Shown here: one piece after another, positions 36,344-46,250 of the stretch
Numbering within the stretch: position 1 is the stretch's first letter
Layout of the letters: every line of letters starts with the position of its first letter
Assembly: GCA_018697195.1 (NCBI GenBank)
Contig: CM031857.1
Span: 54,983,512 to 55,047,511 of the forward strand
Direction of reading: 5' to 3'
Source: Certhia americana
Lineage: Eukaryota > Chordata > Aves > Passeriformes > Certhiidae
DNA: 64,000 nucleotides
Made by a program: the position numbers and the translations under genes
The notes under the pieces: generated by a model
The model's database searches: none
What the model was told of the DNA's origin: nothing
The model's input: only the letters and a program-made list of their open reading frames with translations

Positions 36344-37336
36344 GTAATGAGATACATTTTAATGAGACTGACCTATCATTCTGTGCACAAGTCCCATGTT
36401 GTTCTGCATGGCTCTAATTAGTGTAACCTAGGAGAGGAAGGTGCTGTCTGCCTTTTATTGTAAAACTAGAATGAATTAAGATTCCTGCAATTGTTAACAT
36501 ATTTGAAAAGGTGATTCTCAGTGGGCAGGATTACCATTTTGTTTACACCAAAATATTCTTTTGGATTTGATTCATGCTGTCTGGGGAATAAAGTAATTTG
36601 TAGGACAGAAAAACCTCATAGAGAAAATGCTTGTGCTAACAGAACACTGAGGTAGTTTTATCATCTAAATAATGTTCTTGAATTCATTATTAGTGTTAAT
36701 TTTGGTATAGAAATTCCTGAAATTATGCAAAATGAGGTAAATTTTTTATGGTTCCTGTTAGACATACTTTTAATGCCCATGGAAATAGTCTTCATTACAA
36801 ATCAAAATAGTCACTTTTTTAATGTGGGTAGATGTTGAAAAAAAAAAAAAAAAAGGTAAAATATTTTAAAACTTAAATAGCATCAATACAAAAATATCTT
36901 CTTCCCTAAAGCATTTTAGCTCTCTGTTCTCTGATAGTTATGTGCCTGAAATTATTTTTCTGAATTCATCATTTGTTAACTAAGGCATTCCTAGCTTTTA
37001 GAAGACATGTTTTAAAAATTCTGAATTTTTAGATGATCCTTTCTTCCTCCCCTGCCCCCCCTTGCCTAAATTTCTGAGTTAAGATTGTATATTCAGTTGG
37101 TTTCTCTCATAGTAGAAAGTAGCCACTAAAGTTCTTTTTTGGAAGTGGGAAAAGTTTCCTCGTTTTTTTTAAGTAAGGTTAAATCTTCTAAGGCCATCCC
37201 AAAGGATTATTAATTTGAAGACAATGCTTTTGAGAAGTATATTTCCATACCTGAATCTTTAAAATGCTTTGGTCTAGAAAAACGGTATTATGATTGTGTC
37301 ATCATCATGGTTATATGTATCTTATCTTTTATCCAG
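36344..37336 (+). other. ZC3H13: Intron 15
   Basis: 993 nt, donor GTAATG, acceptor TTATCCAG. Contains a 17-A run at 36838-36854. Confidence 0.85.
36838..36854 (+). repeat. A17 mononucleotide run
   Basis: A 17-base A run in intron 15, not followed by a recognisable retroposon body. Confidence 0.8.
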
Positions 37337-37843
37337 ATCGTCAAGATTCAAGAAGCCACAGTTCAAGAAGAAGCTCCCCTGAGTCAGATCGTCAGGTTCA
37401 TTCCAGATCCGGGTCCTTTGATAGCAGGGAAAGGCTTCAGGACCGAGATCGACATGAACATGATCGAGAACGAGAGAGAGACAGGAGAGAGGGCAGACAG
37501 AGAGACTGGGACCGAGATGTGGACAAAGACTGGCCAAGGAGCCGGGAGCGAGAGAGACTCAGGGAGCGAGAGAGGGATAGGGAGAAAAGACGGGAGCTGG
37601 AGAGAGAGAGAGACCGACAGCTGCCTGATACTGCTGAAAGAGAGAGAGAGAGAGCTCTTGACATCTCTCAGAAGGAATCAACAAAGCACAGTGAAACAAA
37701 ACTGGACAGAGATCATGAAAAGGAGTTTGATGGGATTTGCCGGGACTCAGCGGCTTCAGAGAAGGAAAAAACAGACAAAGATTTAGGACCTTTACAAGGC
37801 TTTGAAGATGGAAATGAGGCCGAAAAGGTAGAGAGTTTAGAAG
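37337..37843 (+). CDS. ZC3H13: ZC3H13 exon 16: second RE/RD block (residues 1247-1416)
   Basis: Begins RQDSRSHSSRRSSPESDRQV, then gives a second mixed-charge stretch (DRDRHEHDRERERDRREGRQ, RERERLRERERDREKRRELE) and an acidic tail (KDLGPLQGFEDGNEAEKVES). The exon is purine-rich in its middle part (about 37440-37660). Donor GAAG|GTGAGC; ends one base into a Gly codon. Confidence 0.95.
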
Positions 37844-40843
37844 GTGAGCTATTCTGGGAAAGAACCTGGACTAAAAAATATTTTATTCTTTCTCTTTTAG
37901 CATGGTGCTGAACTGAACTATGTTGGAATAATTTTCTATTGAAAGGCTTATTGGCTTCAGCTTCTCTGCTGTAGAAGCAGACAGTGAGAGAAATCTGATG
38001 AGCATCTTATTGTTAATTGTGTTAGTGCTGTTTCTTAATTTCTAGAGAAGTGTTGAGGCAAAGAGGCATAAATTATCTGAGATAATTTCACCAAAATGTC
38101 ATGTTTCTGAATAGGAAGTTTACTAAAAGATAACACCAACAGAATGGCAGGTAATGAGTGAAAAAAAAAAAAAGGAGTGTGGATTTGGAACTGTTTCTTG
38201 GGTTTTTTTTCTGCCAGAGCCCAATTATCATAGAACTGTTTGTCTGATTAGTAGATGGAACATATGTGTGGCTTGGCACAGTAGTCCAAAAATAACTTTC
38301 CTGAGGTAATCTGATAGATATTGCCTGATCTAACCTTATCTGAGGTGATCTCCGTAATATCAGCTGAAAATGCAGCTTCGCTTTGCTGCCCTAATGTTAC
38401 TGTGGGAAGTGTGCTTAGAATTGATAAAGTCTGTTAGGAGTTTGCTCCTTACTGCTTATCACATAGATTAGAAGCTTGAGCTTTGCAAAAATAGGGAGTT
38501 GGAAAGTGCTTTTTAATGAACAACATAAAAGAAACAAGAGTCTAAATCCAGAGTAACTGGTGTATGTTCTGGTTATGCTCATTGTGTTTGCTGTTCTTAT
38601 TAAGAATTACCTGTAGTGTTTATTGTTAATTTGGGCAGTTAAATCAAATGCTGTCTCAAGAGGGTGGTGAGGAATATTTAGTACATCCATCTCCTACCTG
38701 ATTACTCACAAAGTGGTCCTTAGAGCTGAGAGATCGTATTGAGGAAGTTTCATTTAAGGAGATTTTCTGTGGAGTGGAAGCACTTGACAAAGATAGTATT
38801 CGAAGTGAGCCTGGAAAAGTCTGCTTTTGGTGCAATAGACAGAACTAGCTATTTTTAAACTAGAGGAAAAGCATGGTGCAATAAATCTGAGAGTACTTTG
38901 TGGTAACTTGAGAAAACAGATGATGAGAGGCCATTCTTGGGATCGTTACCTGTTTCCAACAGGGCACCTATGACCTTACAGGCTGTGCATGTTAAGTGTG
39001 TTTTTAGGTCTAGCCTTTCAGCATACTTGCTTTAATGTATATCCTTTTGTCTGTTTTTCAAAGGTTGTGTTCTACATTCTCTGCAGGTTATCATCTGTAG
39101 GGAATTATGGAATATTTAGGATTTCTTAATTCTTCTTGGATGATCTATTTTGTAAAATATTAGATGGCATTCAATTTTATTAAAGCATACTCTAATATAG
39201 CATGGTTACGATTTTCTGAGGTTTAGTATATTTCATTGTCTTTTATTACTTTGTAACTCCTCTTTTCATTGCTCCATTCAGCTGATGAGTATGTTGAGTT
39301 TTTAATAGAATTAATATAAAAGTACACTTCTACATAATAGTGGTAAAAGATAGTCTAGAAATTATCAAACTTTTACTTGAAATTCAAAATATAAAGCATT
39401 TTTTAAAAAATTACGTTTTGAGAACTATGAATTACATTATTTCAAATTTCTTAATATACTTAATTTTTATGGGTCCAGGTATGTTGTACAAGTGAACTAG
39501 TGTATCTGGTACATCAGTGTGGATGCAGCAGATGGATCTTAGAGGCAGTGAATATTTGAAGTTGTAACACACAAAACGAAATCTAGTGCAGATCACCTTA
39601 TTCTCCTTCCTAAAAAGGAAAAACTTGTTAGAAAACTAAGTACAATTTCTAAATGTGATGATAGGGAGGTATCTGGCATTTACTTGGGCAAATTACTGTT
39701 GTGTATTGTCTTAACAAAATTAGTCAGGCTCTTGTTAAATTATCTTAATGTTTTGAACCTAATGTGTTTGCTTTAGGAGTGGGCTTATATAATGCCCAAG
39801 ATGGTATATGCTCCCTCCAAAGCATTGCCAGATGGTCTGAGTAGTTTGTTTATGCTCTACTGGCTTGTCTTTTACTTGCTTTTTCCTTGCTGATTTTTAG
39901 GTTAGTTGAGCTGACTACCTTTTCTCCCCCTGCAAAGGCAAGCCATAAAAAAAACCCCAAAGAACAGGGGGAAACTTAAAATGGGAGCAGTTTCACTCTG
40001 GGTAAGGGAGCTGGAAGGTATCAGAATAGTCATCCACAGAGGAGGATCCCTGTAAATTCTGTCCAATTTGTGTGGCAGAACTCATTGCTAGTACCCATGG
40101 TGGAGAACCATAATAAAGCCTAAATTTTTGAATGCTTGAGTCAGATCTTTCAGTCTTGGAGGTGAGAGGATGTCCCTTTTGTGAACTGCAAAATTCAGCG
40201 TTTGAGTGTCTTGTGTTCCCAGGTCCTAAGGAATATGTTTCCACATAGAGCACAGGTTTGCAGATAGTATGGAGATGGATAGAATAGGAGGGTAACAACT
40301 AAGAAGTTTGGCATTGTTTTCTGAAAGTTCTTCTTGTGACTGCTACAAAGAATCTAAAATTCTGTACATAATTGTTTCATTCAGGATACCTGTTATCTTT
40401 TTGTTTTAGAGTTTCGTTACTTATTTTAGGACCTTTGGACTGAATCTTGATTTTAGATTAATGTGCTAAAACATCTGAAAGACTCTGTAGCACTAATTTA
40501 AATTTTTATCAGCTATTACAAACCACATGTCAGATATGAGACAATCAGCAGGTATGTTATGAAAATGGCCTTCTCTGAGCGGTTTGACTAATAGTGCAGT
40601 AAAAAATTGACCAGTGCATGCAAGATTCTAACTGCCACATTGTGGATGGGAGGAATAACTTCACTGTGTTATTCTGTTATTATTTCTGTGGGTTAATACC
40701 AGTTTTTATGTTGAATATACTTGTTCCTAAAAGCTAATAGTTTAGTTTGCTAAACTTTTTTGTCTTTAAACAATGTACAGCATGTTTAGAAAACCAATAC
40801 AATTGCTTTAAATACAATTGCTTTTATATATCTGTCTCTGTAG
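37844..40843 (+). other. ZC3H13: Intron 16
   Basis: 3.0 kb, donor GTGAGC, acceptor TCTCTGTAG. A 13-A run lies at 38161-38173. No repeat family or gene recognised. Confidence 0.85.
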
Positions 40844-40993
40844 GAGGAGAGGATGAAATGAAGACCAATGATGTGCAGTCACTGGGGTCTGGTGCTGGAG
40901 AATATGAGCCGATCAGTGATGATGAACTGGATGAAATTCTGGCAGGTGATGCTGAAAAGCGTGAGGATCAACAGGAGGATGAGAAGATGCCTG
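40844..40993 (+). CDS. ZC3H13: ZC3H13 exon 17 (residues 1416-1466)
   Basis: Opens the conserved C-terminal region: an acidic start, SLGSGAGEYEPISDDELDEI, then LAGDAEKREDQQEDEKMP. The EPISDDELDEILAG motif is diagnostic of ZC3H13. Donor CTG|GTAAAA; ends one base into an Asp codon. Confidence 0.96.
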
Positions 40994-41609
40994 GTAAAAG
41001 TATATCAACCCCCCCTTTGTCTTTATTCTAGTATAAAGATTAGATCAGTGTGCATATAATGCAGTTGTGATGTTGACAGTATTTCTGAATTAGGAGTGCA
41101 GTCTGTGAGCAGATTCTGTCTGTGCTTGAATGCTTTCCAAGCGCATTGGGAAGAATGGAATTGTCTAATTGTCCTAAGTTCAGCTGGGTAATCTGGGCTG
41201 TGTGAAGTGGCTTTCTGAGCATTTAATTTGAATACATCTTAGCATGTTCAGTTGTACTGTGACTTTCCGGAATGCATAAGTAATACGTCCAAACCTGCTG
41301 GCTAAGCAGGATCTGAGCAACCTTTCACAAAAGGAATTGCAATAAAAATAAAGCAGAATATTAGGCATGGTTTGGGTTTTATTAATACATATAGCTTTTG
41401 TGTCTATTTCTTTTTGTATTTCTCCCATTTTCCACCCATCCAAGTGAGTTTTGACATTCTTACCTGAAGGGTCCAAGAGGACTGCAGAACCATGTTCATC
41501 TAATATATATTGCTTTCAGGAGACAGCCATGTGTGCAGCATGTGAAATTAATCAGCTGTGGAAAGGCTGTGGTGATATTATAACTCATTCTCTGTCAATG
41601 TTTTTGCAG
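40994..41609 (+). other. ZC3H13: Intron 17
   Basis: 616 nt, donor GTAAAA, acceptor TTTTTGCAG. Nothing else recognised. Confidence 0.85.
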
Positions 41610-41810
41610 ATCCAGTGGATGTTATAGATGTAGACTGGTCCAGTCTTATGCCAAAGCAGCCAAAAGAACCACGTGAGCCTGGGGCCGCGCTCTTAAAATT
41701 CACACCCGGTGCTGTGATGTTGAGAGTTGGCATTTCCAAGCGATTGGCAGGACCAGAACTCTTCACCAAAATAAAAGAGACGTGCCAGAGAGTTTTAGAA
41801 AAACCTAAAG
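41610..41810 (+). CDS. ZC3H13: ZC3H13 exon 18 (residues 1466-1533)
   Basis: Encodes DPVDVIDVDWSSLMPKQPKE, then PREPGAALLKFTPGAVMLRV and a helical segment (KRLAGPELFTKIKETCQRVL). This is part of the folded C-terminal domain that in mammals contacts WTAP. It is highly similar to the human sequence as remembered. Donor AAAG|GTAATT; phase 1 at both ends. Confidence 0.96.
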
Positions 41811-43297
41811 GTAATTTCTATAGAAAATGCTAACACTCAGAAAACGTTCACTCTGGACTTCATGGTGGTATTTGTCTCTTTGTCTTATCCCTGAGGTTGG
41901 TGTTCCCATCTTCGTTCTTGTTGCAGAAAAAAATCAAAATATTTCTGGTAGTACTGGTAAATGCAGAAAGTAGGGAAATGAAACCTTGTTTCAGGGTGTG
42001 CTCTTTATTTTTTTTCTTTTAAAATCTGTAGTATGTGATGGTATTGAGATTTTTTAGCTGACTTGCCCTCTATTATATGCAATAGTTCCTCTAAGAATAT
42101 GGACATGCTTACTTGTCAGATATGCTCAGCAAGCATTTGCCACCTGAGAAGACTGCTGTCTGTGTTACCTTTGAAGTGGCCTTTTTGTGTCTTGCCACTT
42201 ATTTCCATTTTTTGATCGTCCATTGAGGTTGTCTTTGACTTCAGTGTAGTTATCTTTAACCTGCTCTTCATTTCATGTAACTTCCTTGTTTCTTTTCACC
42301 TGGTTTAAAAACTTGTTTAAAAACTGAGTGTCATCCAAGTTCTGAGGGGTTTAAAAAAATGCATCTTTGTCGTCTTTTGTGTTTATACTTCCAAACTGCT
42401 GGAGCAGTCTTTGCTTTTAAATGATGTATTTTCCCCAGGGTTCTTCATGACTTGAGTGAGCTGTTAAATTCTCTGCTGAACACCCAGCTTTACTATGTAG
42501 ATGCAGCTGGGTTGGACTCAGCCACAAGTGTTTCCAGCCTTTTTTCTATTACATGATAATCTTCCTATTTATTGTAAAAGGGCTATAAATCAATGAACTC
42601 TGGTCCAGCCCTGTGCGCTCTTTCTATCTTTGCATTTCATAGAAACAGACTTGTTGCAGAGCTAGATTCACCACAGGATCCATCTTTTTCTAAAAGCGTT
42701 CTTTCTGCACACTGCTTCTTCTGGTAAATGTGTTGAAGGACTGGTCCTGTCACCTTGAGTTCTATCAAATGCTTCATGTGAGCTGGAAGGAAGGGATAGT
42801 CCATTGCCAACTGCTGACTTGCTCTCCAGGTTCATCCACCACAGATGAAAAAATTGTCCAAGATAATTGTAGTTCACTTCTGCTTAGCCATACAAAAACA
42901 GTGTTGGCACAGTTACCTGATATCTTGTGAAGATGTGGAACTTGGGCTACTTTATGATTAATGCGAGTGGTAAACAAACCCCCTTTTTGTCCATCACATG
43001 TCTGACCATAAATCATACCCTGTCTTCTGTCCAAAGCTGTCACTTGATTTTTAGGCTTCCCAGTGAGTGCTGTCTCAATATTGCTTTCCAGTACTGAAAC
43101 TAAATACAAGGGTATCCATCCTTCCCTTTGAATGGTGAAGAATTTATTCATGTTGTTTTATAAACTCAAATACTCTTTTTTTTCCCCAAAACTTGAAATT
43201 TTTTAGAAGGCAGAAATACAAATAGTAAGATGTTAAGAAAATTCATATGACTTTTTGTTGTTGTTGAAAAACACCATGAATATATTATTCTTTCTAG
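41811..43297 (+). other. ZC3H13: Intron 18
   Basis: 1.49 kb, donor GTAATT, acceptor TCTTTCTAG. Its 3' half contains an unexplained 125-codon antisense open frame (42774-43151), listed separately. Confidence 0.85.
42638..43151 (-). other. Unexplained antisense open stretch in intron 18 (possible decayed coding insertion)
   Basis: On the minus strand a frame opens with ATG at 43151 and runs 125 codons to a stop at 42774 (begins MNKFFTIQREGWIPLYLVSV, includes GQKGGLFTTRINHKVAQVPH). Near its end another frame stays open down to ~42638 with a protein-like amphipathic stretch (HLIELKVTGPVLQHIYQKKQ). That pattern would fit one frameshift in an old coding sequence such as a processed pseudogene. I do not recognise the family. 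The upstream minus-strand sequence shows no clear promoter or CDS extension. It may also be a chance open frame. Confidence 0.25.
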
Positions 43298-43461
43298 ATG
43301 CAGAAAACCTTTTTGAACACGAACTAGGAGCACTGAACATGGCTGCACTTCGGCGAAAAGAAGAGAGAGCAGGTCTTCTCAGCAATCTGGGTCCTTGCTG
43401 CAAAGCACTGTGTTTCCGCAGGGATTCTGCAATTCGTAAGCAGCTCATGAAGAATGAAAAG
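43298..43461 (+). CDS. ZC3H13: ZC3H13 exon 19 (residues 1533-1587), GC donor
   Basis: Encodes DAENLFEHELGALNMAALRR, then KEERAGLLSNLGPCCKALCF and RRDSAIRKQLMKNEK. It is the most conserved part of the C-terminal domain, rich in hydrophobic residues and cysteines. It must end at AAG (43461), because the next exon supplies GATKQ in phase 0. The following bases are GCAAGT, so the donor is GC rather than GT. Confidence 0.95.
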
Positions 43462-44040
43462 GCAAGTGGTCTGCTTACAGCACTGGGTCAAAGTGTGGGA
43501 ACACAGATGCCCCTAAACAGAGCTTTTCTCTTGGGAGATAATTTTTGTGTTTGTTGTTCTGAAGCAGATCTGGTCCTTTAAATAATAAACTGACTTTTAT
43601 TTAGAGAGATTGTAGGGTGTTTATTTTTTATGTAGAATGAGAGATTAATTTAAGTTTGAGACCAGAGCTAGGTCCTGTTTCTTATCATTTTGGGGTTTAA
43701 ATTCTGGTGATGTATTTTCCATATTTAGAGAATATAGAAAAATAATTAGGTAAAATGTTATTTCAAAGGTAACGGTTGAATAACTTTCCTGCTTAAGATT
43801 CCATGTGCTTTTATAAGAATTGTAAGAATCCAAGTTAAAATTAAAACTTCTGCAGTAGGTTTTATGATTTTGTATGCTAATAGAAAAATTATTAATTCTC
43901 CAAGTCTTTTCTAGTGGTATGATTAGTACGATTAAACCTCTAATTACTGAGAGTACTTGAGGTTAATTTCCCAGCTTGCATGTTAAAAGACAATGTTTTC
44001 AGTTCTTTCTTTTTTTAAACTCCATTTCCAATTTCAACAG
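43462..44040 (+). other. ZC3H13: Intron 19: GC-AG intron with in-frame read-through and poly(A) signal
   Basis: 579 nt, donor AAG|GCAAGT (the classic GC-AG consensus) and acceptor TTTCAACAG. If unspliced, exon 19 continues open for 39 codons (ASGLLTALGQSVGTQ...) to TAA at 43579-43581, and AATAAA follows at 43584-43589 with GT-rich sequence after it. This could give a shorter isoform with a different tail. The splicing assignment is firm; use of the alternative end is inferred. Confidence 0.85.
43584..43589 (+). terminator. ZC3H13: Candidate intronic polyadenylation signal
   Basis: A canonical AATAAA lies 2 bases after the read-through stop in intron 19. A T/GT-rich stretch (GATTGTAGGGTGTTTATTTT) follows within ~20-40 bases, as expected downstream of a cleavage site. 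Confidence 0.4.
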
Positions 44041-44211
44041 GGTGCTACAAAACAAACTTACACAAATTCCGCAGCAATGGACAGTGACTTGTTACGGTTG
44101 AGTCTACGGTTATTCAAACGAAAGACTGTGTGCCAAGTTCCTGGGCAGGAAAAGACAGAGGACAGCAAAATTCCACAGCCAGCTCTCCAGCAGGAAGTGT
44201 GTGTGACTTGA
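44041..44211 (+). CDS. ZC3H13: ZC3H13 exon 20, last coding exon (residues 1588-1643 and stop)
   Basis: Encodes GATKQTYTNSAAMDSDLLRL, then SLRLFKRKTVCQVPGQEKTE and the C-terminus ALQQEVCVT, followed by TGA at 44209-44211. The LLRLSLRLFKRKT helix and the end ...QQE(V/L)CV(T/S) match the ZC3H13 terminus. Acceptor TTTCAACAG. Confidence 0.96.
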   Translation, partial: GATKQTYTNSAAMDSDLLRLSLRLFKRKTVCQVPGQEKTEDSKIPQPALQQEVCVT

Positions 44212-44545
44212 GGAGATGGCTGCAGTGGCACTTCCTTGATTTTGAGTTGATTTCTCATTACCAGTGTTGGTGTTGCTGTTTTGAACTGGTGGTTGTAAAA
44301 CAGCTCTAGAAAATGAAAGGAAATACTCCATTTGTACACAGTTAAGAATATTTGGTTTAGATGTGAATAGGAGTGAAAAACTAAGACTTCTGTGTGAAGG
44401 TCTCTGCAACTTTTGTAATATTGAACCTTACACTGTAACATAAACCTGTTTTATGGTGCATTGAGTGTAATAATGTGAAGATGTCTGGGTTTAGCAGTTT
44501 ATAACATCACCTGATATTAAACTGAGGAGAACTATCTGTGTATCT
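44212..44545 (+). other. ZC3H13: ZC3H13 3' UTR (approximate)
   Basis: Sequence from the stop codon to ~25 bases beyond the first good poly(A) signal. The end is inferred; a longer 3' UTR using later signals is possible. Confidence 0.55.
44516..44521 (+). terminator. ZC3H13: ATTAAA polyadenylation signal of ZC3H13
   Basis: ATTAAA is the commonest variant of AATAAA. It lies ~305 bases after the stop, and TGTGTATCTTTTG follows ~15 bases later as a GU/U-rich downstream element. It is the first convincing signal in the 3' region. Confidence 0.6.
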
Positions 44546-45029
44546 TTTGCCTTATTATGAATGGGTATTTTCACCACCACCTTGGTCCCTCAGTATACTT
44601 CTGAAATTTGTTAAATAGTTGTGAGTCTGTTTGCCTTCTTTTTTCTAAATCCCTTTCTTATCACAGTAGCCTCTGGTGTGGATTTGGATCAAACTCTAGC
44701 TCTTTTCCATCTTTAACATTAGTTTCCTTTAATGTCAAGGAAATTTCCTTCGATTCCTTTTGGACACAAAAACCTAGTCTAGTCAGTTAAGGCTCCCTTT
44801 CTTGTTGATTAAAGAGGGAGTTTGAAAAAAACCAAACTGAACCCAAAAAAAAACCACAAACAAACCAACACAACCCCATCCCTGCAAAAAACCAAAACAA
44901 AACCACTTCAAGAAATTATTCATGACAAGTTTTAGGTATCTGTATTTATAAGATGAACTGCTTTTTGGAAGTGCTGGCTGCTTTCAGAAAAGACTAACTA
45001 GAGCATATTGAAAATGCCTGAAGAACAGT
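44546..45029. other. Intergenic spacer with A/C-rich tract
   Basis: No gene supported. 44825-44910 is low-complexity, almost only A and C on the plus strand, and lies just before the CR1 element. Confidence 0.6.
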
Positions 45030-46250
45030 GCAGTCATTGGTCACAGCCAGCAGGGCTTTGTGTGGTAGCGTGCTTTTCAAACCTGATTTCCTTTTACAGC
45101 AAGGTAGCCCACCTGGTTGATAAAGGCAAACCAGTTGATGTAATTAATCTTTGTGGATTTCGGTAACCTTTTTGATATTGTCTCTCAAATATCCTTCTGG
45201 ACAAAAAGGATATCCAGCACACAGCTGGATAAACACATCATGCAATAGGTGAGAAACTGGCTCATGGGTCAGGTACACAGGGTTATAGTGAATGGGGTGA
45301 CATCATTGTGGTGACCTGTCACTAGTGGGGTTCCACAGGGCTCCATCCTCAGCCTGTGCTGTTCATCATCTTCATTAAGGGCTAAGTAAGCTTGCCAGTG
45401 ATACTAAATTGGGAGGAACTCTTGAGACCCTGGAAGGCAGATGGGCCCTAAAGAGAGACCTAGATAAAATTAGAGATGGGTAATCACCACTCATGATGTT
45501 CAACAAGGGCAAGTGCCAGATTGTGCACCTGGGGTGGGGCAACTCTTGGATGTATGGACAGACTGAGGAATGAGAGGCCTGAAAGGAGCCTCATGGAAAG
45601 GGACCTTGGGGGGTCCAGGTTGATGGCAGGTCAGAAGTGCCCTGGCAGCCAGGAGGGCCACCTGTGTCCTGGGTTACACTGGGCACAGTATCGCCAGCTG
45701 GACAGGGGAGGGGATTGTCCCGCTCTGCTCTGCACTGGGGCACCTCAAGTCCTGTGTGCAGTTTTGGGTGCCACAATATAAACAAGACATTTAGCTATTA
45801 GAGGGTCCAAAAGGACAGCAATGAGGATGGTGAGGGGCCTTGAGGGGATGCCATGGGAGGAGCAGCTGAGGTCACTTGGTCTGTTCAGCTTGGAGAAGAG
45901 CAGAGACCTCATTGTGGTCTTCAACATCCTAACAAGGGCAAGAGGAGGGGCAGGCACTGATCTCTCTGGTGACCAGTTACAGGACCAGAGGAAACAGCAT
46001 GAAGCTGAGATGGGAGGTTTGGGTTAAGTATCAGGAAAACGGTTTTCACCCAGCAAGTGGTTGGGCACTGAAACAGGCTCCCCTGGGAAGTGGTCACCAA
46101 GTCTGACAGAGTTCAAGAAGCATTTGGACAAGGCCTTCAGGCATTTGGTGTGATTCCTGGAGTGTTCTCTGCAGGGCCAGGAGTCCAACTTTGAGGTCTC
46201 CTGTGGACCCCTTCCAACTCAAGATGTCTGTGATGGATTTTATGTTCTGT
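45030..46250 (+). mobile_element. CR1 LINE, 5'-truncated, with decayed reverse transcriptase and 3' UTR
   Basis: The plus strand reads CR1 ORF2 in order, with interruptions: SNLISFYSKVAHLVDKGKPV (near 45080), the block near 45320 corresponding to SGVPQGS.L (here SGVPQGSIL), a trace of the ADDTKLGG block near 45400, then C-terminal phrases such as [18 protein letters not shown] (near 45870). Next comes the CR1 3' UTR, ending in CCCCTTCCAACTCAAGATG and TCTGTGATGG near 46240. Stops and frameshifts make it inactive. It lacks the 5' part, as most CR1 copies do. It is clearly less decayed than the copy in intron 4. The 5' edge is approximate. Confidence 0.9.

Larger units (their letters stand above)
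6241..44211 (+). other. ZC3H13: ZC3H13 coding span (19 coding exons, 1,643 residues)
   Basis: ZC3H13 is a nuclear scaffold of the m6A writer-associated complex. It holds WTAP, VIRMA and HAKAI in the nucleus and links them to RBM15, so that METTL3-METTL14 methylates mRNA. The spliced product starts MSKIRRKVTVEN and carries one CCCH finger (C42-X8-C51-X5-C57-X3-H61). SR- and lysine-rich linkers follow (~110-480), then RD/RE mixed-charge repeats (~480-870), a long basic/acidic linker (~910-1247), a second RE/RD block (~1247-1400) and a conserved C-terminal region (~1416-1643). The length is close to the ~1,668 residues I recall for human. The order and wording of the protein match the human protein as I remember it, exon by exon. 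All 19 coding segments join in frame with no premature stop, so the gene appears intact. Compared with human, as I recall it, a Ser/Thr/Ala/Pro-rich insert is absent and exon 9 is present. Confidence 0.96.

Noticed and set aside
38161..38173. A13 run considered as the tail of a retroposed gene
   Set aside because: No recognisable retroposon body or target duplication next to it; simple A-runs are common in these introns.
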